Positions 6,701-11,838 of a stretch of 11,838 nt of DNA are shown piece after piece (position 1 is the stretch's first letter; the number at the start of each line of letters is the position of its first letter). A model generated the notes under the pieces. That model was not told where the DNA came from and made no database searches. It was given only the letters and a program-made list of their open reading frames with translations. This DNA is from Bacteroidales bacterium (lineage in GTDB: Bacteria; Bacteroidota; Bacteroidia; Bacteroidales; P3), in the NCBI GenBank assembly GCA_012837565.1, contig DUQY01000115.1, positions 1-11,838 of the forward strand, read 5' to 3'. The position numbers were made by a program, and so were the translations under genes.

Positions 6701-8458
6701 TTATTTCAATTCTTTTTCAGAATGTGATTCCAGAATTGAATTTAACATGGACTCAGTAAATGAAGCATTTTCACCGAGAAGGAAAGCAATTTGTTGAACT
6801 ACTTTCATGTTTTCCATAATTACTTCTTTAGTCCTATTAAGCACTAAATCTTCTCTCACCTGAGGAGAATGAAGATTTTGAATTAATCCGCAAACAAGTG
6901 AATGGTTTTGAATTGATATAATTGAAACATTATAGTAACTTTCACCATCTCTAATATCTTGGTCAACAAGATCTACTCCTGTTTCAAGCACTTGTGCAAA
7001 GAGTTTATGGAATGAAACAAGTTTGGTAAAGTCTGCACTTCTTAAACCTGGATTGGTTTCATATATTTGCATAACATCTTCGCCTAAAAGTTCTGCAAAG
7101 TTTTGATTTGCATCAACAACCTTCATTTTATCATTAACAATAACAATACCAGAGGGCATCTTTTTTAGAAGTATATTTGTTTTGTCTTGAGCCATTTTTC
7201 TCATATATGACACGCACATATCTGCCTCAGCTTTACCTGACAATAATGCTTTTGCAAATTCTCTGCAATTATCATAACCACATCCACTGCAATTAAGCTC
7301 ATCCGCTTCACTCCTTTTATTTACCCAAGAAAGAGCTTCATATATTTGTTGAAGAGTGTACTCTTCTTTTTCAACCTTAGGGATAAAATCATAGCTTGTT
7401 GAAATATCAATTGAATCTAGAATGTTTTCAGTTTCTTTATCTCTTTCATTCACCTTAACATTCTCCAAAACATTAAGTCTTTTTGAAGCAGAGGATCTAG
7501 AGTTTGTTGAGCCAGGTCCCTTAATACAACCTGCATCACAAGTCATAATTTCAATGAAGGTTTTACATGTTGGATCTATGCTTTCAAAGTCATTGAATAT
7601 ATCAATTAGGTTTTGAACTCCAGAGAAGGTCATATATCTAATTGGTACTTTTTTTGTTGAATTATGATTAATTCTATCAACATCAGAAGTTATTGAGTCA
7701 ATCATACAAGTTAACATTCCTCCATCAATAGGGTAGAGATTTCCTTTATTAGCTTTCATTGGGATAAATTCATCCTCTGGAGTTGGAGTCATAAATTCAG
7801 GGAAAATACCCATTGATTGAAATAGGGTACTCATATCTTTAAATGTAAGAACGTAGTCAATAAGTCCAGGGAACTGATCAACTTCTTCTTTTTTTGCAAT
7901 ACAAGGACCAACAAAAAGCACCTTGCAATCAGGATACATTGTTTTAAGGAATTTGGCATGAGCAACCATAGGAGAATAAACAGGTGCTATTGCACTTGAA
8001 TATTGAGGGTAGTATTTCTTTATAAGCAATATGGCAGAAGGGCAACAAGACGAAAGATATACTCCATTTTCTTGTTTTTCTAACCAACGCTTGGTGTCCA
8101 CTGCTACCTTTTCTGCTCCAAGAGCCGTTTCTGAAACACCATAAAATCCTGCTTCTTTATAAGCAGCAATTATTTTATTAATGTCTTCATTATTGTAATC
8201 ACTCAAGTAGCTTGGTGCAAGAGAAACTATTATTTTCTCATTTTGAAGTGCTTGAACTACTTTAGGAATATCATCTCTAATCTTTTTAGCATTAGCTGGA
8301 CATACTTGTGTACATTTCCCACAATAAATACATAATTCTGGGATTACGGATGCAGAACTATCTTCCAATTTAATTGCTTTAACTGGACAATACTTCACAC
8401 ATTTATAACAATCCTGACAATTGTTTTTCTCTGTATAAATTGCTGATGATCTATTCAT
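6701..8458 (-). CDS. PAS-domain [FeFe] hydrogenase, HydS/group C type (putative H2 sensor)
   Basis: The protein has 585 residues. Domains in order: two [4Fe-4S] ferredoxin motifs (C14, C17, C20, C24; C43, C46, C49, C53); the H-cluster domain (about 75-330) with SSCCPS (C138, C139), GPCIAKKE (C186, K189) and EIMTCDAGC (C307, C311); a four-cysteine Fe-S domain of the RnfB/PF04060 kind (C390, C393, C398, C415); a PAS domain (about 430-530); and a C-terminal helical tail (about 535-580). All four cysteine ligands expected for the H-cluster are present. A PAS domain after the hydrogenase domain defines the putative sensory class. There is no histidine-kinase, GGDEF or DNA-binding output domain, so the signal probably passes to the phosphatase encoded 21 bp downstream. 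The position before the cluster-ligating C139 is Cys, as in catalytic enzymes. Sensing of H2 is inferred, and slow catalysis is also possible. Confidence 0.93.
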   Translation of the reverse strand: MNRSSAIYTEKNNCQDCYKCVKYCPVKAIKLEDSSASVIPELCIYCGKCTQVCPANAKKIRDDIPKVVQALQNEKIIVSLAPSYLSDYNNEDINKIIAAYKEAGFYGVSETALGAEKVAVDTKRWLEKQENGVYLSSCCPSAILLIKKYYPQYSSAIAPVYSPMVAHAKFLKTMYPDCKVLFVGPCIAKKEEVDQFPGLIDYVLTFKDMSTLFQSMGIFPEFMTPTPEDEFIPMKANKGNLYPIDGGMLTCMIDSITSDVDRINHNSTKKVPIRYMTFSGVQNLIDIFNDFESIDPTCKTFIEIMTCDAGCIKGPGSTNSRSSASKRLNVLENVKVNERDKETENILDSIDISTSYDFIPKVEKEEYTLQQIYEALSWVNKRSEADELNCSGCGYDNCREFAKALLSGKAEADMCVSYMRKMAQDKTNILLKKMPSGIVIVNDKMKVVDANQNFAELLGEDVMQIYETNPGLRSADFTKLVSFHKLFAQVLETGVDLVDQDIRDGESYYNVSIISIQNHSLVCGLIQNLHSPQVREDLVLNRTKEVIMENMKVVQQIAFLLGENASFTESMLNSILESHSEKELK

Positions 8459-8706
8459 TATTCTTTCTTAAGCTCCTTATCTAATATTTCAATTAATTTA
8501 GTTTGTGTCACTTCTTTATATGTAGTATTGTCAATAGTTAATACTGGTCCTTCTTGACATTGCTCAGAACATAATTGTCCTTTAAAGTTAATATCGGCTT
8601 CCAAGCCTTTACTTTTTATATATTCTTGGATGATTTCAAGGTTTTTGTTATTACCTCTTGAAAAGCAAGAACTGCCTAAACATATTGTTATTTCTTTTTT
8701 TTCCAT
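8458..8706 (-). CDS. Small thioredoxin-like [2Fe-2S] ferredoxin (Fd1), HydS partner
   Basis: This 82-residue soluble protein has the cysteine spacing of thioredoxin-like [2Fe-2S] ferredoxins related to NuoE/HydC C-terminal domains: CX4C at C9/C14 and CX3C at C46/C50, followed by EGP as in the family. It has no signal peptide or other domain. Its likely role is one-electron transfer to or from the adjacent hydrogenase, or as a small subunit of it. The start is 3 bp after ettA. The stop overlaps the HydS start by one base (TAATG, 8456-8460), so the two are probably translationally coupled, which supports a direct partnership. Equivalent small proteins precede PAS-containing hydrogenases in hfs-type loci. 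The cofactor and family are well supported; the electron partner is inferred. Confidence 0.87.
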   Translation of the reverse strand: MEKKEITICLGSSCFSRGNNKNLEIIQEYIKSKGLEADINFKGQLCSEQCQEGPVLTIDNTTYKEVTQTKLIEILDKELKKE

Positions 8707-8709
8707 CTT

Positions 8710-10392
8710 TTAATCTGCGATAAGTTTTTTATATCTTGTTCTTTTAGGAGTTACGTCTCCTAAACGTTTTTTCTTATTTTCTTCGTATTCTGAATACGAA
8801 CCCTCAAAGAAATAAGCTTCAGAATTACCTTCAAAAGCAAGTATATGAGTTGCGATTCTGTCTAAGAACCATCTATCGTGAGATATTACAACTGCACATC
8901 CGGCAAAGTTTTCTAATCCTTCTTCTAAAGCTCTAAGAGTATTTATGTCAATGTCGTTAGTTGGCTCATCTAAAAGGAGTACGTTTGCTTCCGACTTAAG
9001 AGTTAGTGCTAAGTGTAGTCTATTTCTTTCTCCACCAGATAGAACGCCTGTTTTCTTGTTTTGGTCTACTCCAGAGAAATTAAAACGAGAAACATAAGCT
9101 CTTGAATTAATAAGTCTTCCTCCCATTTGAATTTGTTCGTTACCTTCTGAAATAACTTCCCAAACAGATTTTTCAGGATCTATGCTTGCATGTTGCTGAT
9201 CAACATAACCTAACTTAACTGTTTCTCCAATTTCAACATTTCCTGAGTCAGCCTTTTGAAGCTCCATTATCATTCTAAATAATGTTGTTTTCCCCGCTCC
9301 GTTTGGTCCAATAACTCCAACAATTCCTGCAGGAGGTAATGAGAAATTAAGATCTTCAAACAATATCTTATCTCCAAATGCTTTACGAACATCATTAAAT
9401 GTAATAACATTTGTTCCTAAACGAGGTCCATTTGGAATATATATTTCAAGTTTATCTTCCTTTTCTTTAGTGTCTTGGGACATCATTTGGTCGTAAGCAT
9501 TCAAACGAGCTTTCCCTTTTGCATGACGAGCCTTAGGACTCATCTTAACCCATTCTAACTCTCTTTCAAGTGTTTTCTTTCGCTTGGATTCGGTCTTTTC
9601 TTCATTTTCCATCCTCTTAGTTTTTTGTTCTAACCAAGAAGAATAGTTGCCCTCCCAAGGGATACCTTCACCTCTATCAAGTTCTAAAATCCATCCTGCA
9701 ACATTATCTAAGAAATACCTATCATGCGTTACAGCAATAACTGTACCTTTATATTGATGAAGATATTGTTCTAACCAATCAATTGATTCAGCATCTAAGT
9801 GGTTGGTTGGCTCATCTAGAAGTAGAATATCAGGTTCTTGAAGAAGTAGGCGACAAAGTGCAATCCTACGACGTTCTCCTCCTGAAAGGTTTTTCACAAC
9901 TGCATCTTCCTCTGGACAACGAAGAGCATCCATAGCTCTTTCAAGTTTGTTGTCAAGGTTCCATGCATCGTGGTGTTCCATAAGTTCCATAACCTCTCCC
10001 TGACGTTCCATAAGTTTTGACATTTCATCATCACTCATAGGCTCAGCAAACTTATTATTTATCTCATCATATTCCTTTATTATGTCAGCAACCTCTTTAA
10101 CTCCTTCCATAACAATTTCCTTAACTGTTTTGGTTTCGTCAAGATGTGGTTCTTGTTCTAAGTATCCAACACTATAACCAGGAGAGAAATGAACTTCTCC
10201 TTGGTGTGATTTGTCAAGTCCTGCAATAATCTTCAATAAGGTTGATTTCCCAGAACCATTTAAACCAATAATACCTATCTTAGCTCCATAATAGAAAGAG
10301 AGGTAAATATCTTTTAAAACTTGTTTGTTTGGAGGGAATGTCTTTCCTACTCCAACCATTGAAAATATTATTTTTTTATCGTCTAATGCCAT
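8710..10392 (-). CDS. ettA: ABC-F ATPase EttA (energy-dependent translational throttle protein)
   Basis: This is a cytosolic ABC-F protein with two ATPase domains and no membrane segments. In E. coli EttA binds the ribosomal E site and gates entry into elongation according to ATP/ADP ratio. Domain 1 has Walker A GLNGSGKST (about residues 43-51), signature LSGGERRR (169-176) and Walker B LLLLDEPTNHLD (about 189-200). A charged linker and arm region follows (about 255-315). Domain 2 has Walker A GPNGAGKTT (362-370), signature LSGGERNR (451-458) and Walker B LLLDEPTNDID (472-482). The second-domain DEPTNDID followed by NTLRALE, and the 560-residue length (E. coli about 555), point to EttA rather than Uup or an antibiotic-resistance ABC-F. 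It starts 2 bp after recJ and ends 3 bp before the first hydrogenase-locus gene, an unusually tight link. Two inverted repeats lie in its last 100 bp. Confidence 0.96.
   Translation of the reverse strand: MALDDKKIIFSMVGVGKTFPPNKQVLKDIYLSFYYGAKIGIIGLNGSGKSTLLKIIAGLDKSHQGEVHFSPGYSVGYLEQEPHLDETKTVKEIVMEGVKEVADIIKEYDEINNKFAEPMSDDEMSKLMERQGEVMELMEHHDAWNLDNKLERAMDALRCPEEDAVVKNLSGGERRRIALCRLLLQEPDILLLDEPTNHLDAESIDWLEQYLHQYKGTVIAVTHDRYFLDNVAGWILELDRGEGIPWEGNYSSWLEQKTKRMENEEKTESKRKKTLERELEWVKMSPKARHAKGKARLNAYDQMMSQDTKEKEDKLEIYIPNGPRLGTNVITFNDVRKAFGDKILFEDLNFSLPPAGIVGVIGPNGAGKTTLFRMIMELQKADSGNVEIGETVKLGYVDQQHASIDPEKSVWEVISEGNEQIQMGGRLINSRAYVSRFNFSGVDQNKKTGVLSGGERNRLHLALTLKSEANVLLLDEPTNDIDINTLRALEEGLENFAGCAVVISHDRWFLDRIATHILAFEGNSEAYFFEGSYSEYEENKKKRLGDVTPKRTRYKKLIAD
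8743..8764 (-). repeat. Perfect 8-bp inverted repeat (6-nt loop) in the ettA 3' end
   Basis: TTTAGGAG and CTCCTAAA flank a 6-base loop. The site is inside the last codons of ettA and ends 36 bp before the start codon of the first small ferredoxin. In RNA it would form an 8-bp hairpin. No U-tract follows on the minus strand, so it is not a standard intrinsic terminator. It could affect mRNA stability or translation at the ettA/hydrogenase junction, or be a chance result of coding sequence. A perfect arm this long is expected by chance about once or twice in a window this size. Confidence 0.4.
8782..8800 (-). repeat. Perfect 9-1-9 palindrome in the ettA 3' end, operator-like
   Basis: TTCGTATTC and GAATACGAA are perfect inverted copies separated by one base, giving a 19-bp dyad of the size and symmetry bound by dimeric regulators. 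It lies 75 bp upstream of the ferredoxin/HydS start and 17 bp upstream of the other inverted repeat. It encodes Ser-Tyr-Ser-Glu-Tyr-Glu of EttA, a stretch where similar residues are common, so part of the symmetry may come from the protein. A regulatory role is only a possibility. Confidence 0.35.
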
Positions 10393-10394
10393 TC

Positions 10395-11838
10395 TTATTG
10401 TTTGTTGTTTAGTTTAATGTCCTTAATGTTTAGTTGTAGTGAAGTCTTGCCATTCCATTCGTTTTCATCAATATGAAAAGCTATATTAAAAGCTTCTCCA
10501 TGACGAATTTCTTCATAATAATTACTTAGCCCAAACCCAATACAAGAAAAAGGTAGATGACTAATATCTAAATGAATTACAGAAAGTTTTAAGTGTTTTT
10601 GTCCAACAGGACGTATGTTTCCAGTATCAACAACATTATCTGATTGAAAAATTGGAATGTTATTTTCTGGACCAAAAGGAGCAAATTGTTTTAATACTCT
10701 ATTTAGTTTTGGTGTAATTGTGCTTAAAGTAATTGAATCGTCAATTTCAATTTCAGGAGAAGATTGGTCTTCGCTAATGTTTTCTCCAACCTTTTGTTTG
10801 AAAAGCTTAATAAATTCTTCAAGATTTTCTTCTTTCAACGATAAACCTGCAGCAAACTTATGTCCTCCAAAATGAGTTAAAAGATGCGAGCAAGATTCAA
10901 TTGCAGAGTAAATATCAAAGTTTTTAACAGAGCGTGCAGAACCTGTAATTAAATTATTTGACTTTGTGAAAACTATAGTAGGTCTATAAAATTGTTCTAT
11001 CAAACGAGAGGCAACAATTCCAACAACTCCCTTATTCCAATCATCTTTATAAGCAACAGTTGCTTTGCTAGTTTCTAAATCATTAGAATTTCTAATCATC
11101 TCAATAGCCTCTTCTGTAGCTTGATTGTCAAATTCTTTTCTTGTATCGTTGTTGTTGTTTATCTTTTTAGCAATTTCTTCTGCCTCTTCAAGCTTCTTTG
11201 CTATTAAAAGCTCAACTGAACTATTTCCTGTTTCAATCCTGCCTGCTGCATTTATTCTTGGACAAATTAAGAAAACAAGGTCAGATAGGTTAAGTTCTTT
11301 ATTGAAATATAATTTATTGGTGAAGGTATCAATAACATGAACAACCTTACTATATTTTAAGATAGCCTCTAAGCCTGGGCGAGGTTGCTTGTTAATCACC
11401 TTTAATCCATAGAAAGCCAAAATTCTATTCTCTCCTGTTATTGGAACAATGTCAGCAGCAATTGCAATTGCAACTAAATCTAAGTAAGGAATTAATGCAT
11501 CAAAAGGTTTGCGACGTTTTATGTTTAGGGCGTGAATTAACTTGAACCCAATTCCACAGCCAGATAATTCTTTATATGGGTAGGTTGAATCAATCCTTTT
11601 TGGATTTAAAATAGCACAAGCATTTGGCAATTCTTCATCCGGAAGATGGTGGTCGGCAATAATGAAATCGATACCTCTTTCCAAAGAATATGCAACTTGA
11701 TCAATAGCCTTAATTCCACAGTCTAAACAAATAATTAATTTAAACCCGTTTTCATAAGCCCAATCAATAGCCTTGTAAGAAACCCCATAACCTTCTTCAT
11801 AACGGTCTGGAATATAAAAATCAATTTCAGGGTGAAAA
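10395..11838 (-). CDS. recJ: Single-stranded-DNA-specific exonuclease RecJ, 5'-truncated by the window edge
   Basis: RecJ degrades single-stranded DNA 5' to 3' in recombinational and mismatch repair. The frame is open to the right edge, so the gene starts outside; about 480 codons are present, against roughly 570 in typical family members. A TTG at 11684 is internal, because good RecJ sequence continues upstream of it: YIPDRYEEGYG (motif II) and CLDCGI (motif III). These are followed by ADHH (motif IV, about 11646-11657), PRINAAGRI, WNKGVVGIVASR, GSARS and the DHHA1-domain signature FGGHKFAAG; the C-terminal part fits the OB-fold region. The first DHH-family aspartate motif must lie in the missing N-terminus, so that metal ligand cannot be checked. 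The stop codon is 2 bp before ettA, implying co-transcription. No frameshift or internal stop is seen. Family assignment is secure. Confidence 0.96.
   Translation of the reverse strand, partial: FHPEIDFYIPDRYEEGYGVSYKAIDWAYENGFKLIICLDCGIKAIDQVAYSLERGIDFIIADHHLPDEELPNACAILNPKRIDSTYPYKELSGCGIGFKLIHALNIKRRKPFDALIPYLDLVAIAIAADIVPITGENRILAFYGLKVINKQPRPGLEAILKYSKVVHVIDTFTNKLYFNKELNLSDLVFLICPRINAAGRIETGNSSVELLIAKKLEEAEEIAKKINNNNDTRKEFDNQATEEAIEMIRNSNDLETSKATVAYKDDWNKGVVGIVASRLIEQFYRPTIVFTKSNNLITGSARSVKNFDIYSAIESCSHLLTHFGGHKFAAGLSLKEENLEEFIKLFKQKVGENISEDQSSPEIEIDDSITLSTITPKLNRVLKQFAPFGPENNIPIFQSDNVVDTGNIRPVGQKHLKLSVIHLDISHLPFSCIGFGLSNYYEEIRHGEAFNIAFHIDENEWNGKTSLQLNIKDIKLNNKQ

Noticed and set aside
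8743..8764. Intrinsic terminator after ettA
   Set aside because: The hairpin is inside the ettA coding region and is not followed by a U-tract on the transcribed strand; ettA stops only 3 bp before the next gene.
8710..10392. Antibiotic-resistance ABC-F protein or Uup
   Set aside because: The second-domain DEPTNDID...NTLRALE sequence, the length and the housekeeping neighbour recJ fit EttA; no Uup-type C-terminal coiled coil is present.
10395..11684. recJ as a complete 429-codon gene starting at TTG 11684
   Set aside because: RecJ motifs II and III continue in the same frame upstream of that TTG to the window edge, so the gene is cut by the edge and the TTG is internal.

Overview
The window looks like a piece of a chromosome from a strictly anaerobic, AT-rich Bacteroidota, most likely order Bacteroidales. 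The reasons are low G+C, almost no Shine-Dalgarno-like sequence before the genes, a Bacteroidota-style XseA (GIGHST in place of the usual GIGHETD), an exported helical-repeat protein of the kind common in this phylum, and [FeFe] hydrogenases. No rRNA, tRNA, CRISPR array, insertion sequence, phage gene or attachment site was seen.

All ten confident genes are on the minus strand, so transcription runs from high to low coordinates. The order is recJ (5' end cut by the window edge), ettA, small thioredoxin-like [2Fe-2S] ferredoxin Fd1, HydS-type PAS-containing [FeFe] hydrogenase, SpoIIE/PP2C-type phosphatase, second small ferredoxin Fd2, compact group-B-like [FeFe] hydrogenase, exported TPR-like protein, xseA, xseB. 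Gaps are 37 bp or less, two junctions overlap (TAATG and ATGA), and no terminator or clear promoter separates the genes, so the whole array could be one transcript. An unassigned open frame with four 7-codon repeats follows xseB and runs off the left edge.

The core (about 3738-8706) is an hfs-type hydrogenase locus, an arrangement I recall from Thermoanaerobacterium and other anaerobic Firmicutes. A presumed H2/redox-sensing hydrogenase with PAS domain is next to a serine phosphatase and a second hydrogenase that keeps the residues expected for catalysis. Each hydrogenase is directly preceded by its own small [2Fe-2S] protein. The likely logic is that HydS reads H2 or redox state, passes the signal through its PAS domain and C-terminal helix to the phosphatase, and so changes hydrogen metabolism; the group-B-like enzyme exchanges electrons with ferredoxin. 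This is inference from gene content. The HydEFG maturases and any anti-sigma/STAS partner of the phosphatase are not in the window and must lie elsewhere if the system works as proposed.

The flanks are housekeeping: RecJ (single-strand 5'-3' exonuclease), EttA (ribosome-associated ABC-F ATPase) and exonuclease VII (XseA/XseB). Points most worth a second look are the hydrogenase signalling module, the unnamed C-terminal domain of the phosphatase, the CX2C second cysteine pair in Fd2, two perfect inverted repeats at the end of ettA just before the hydrogenase genes, and the repeat-bearing open frame at the left edge.
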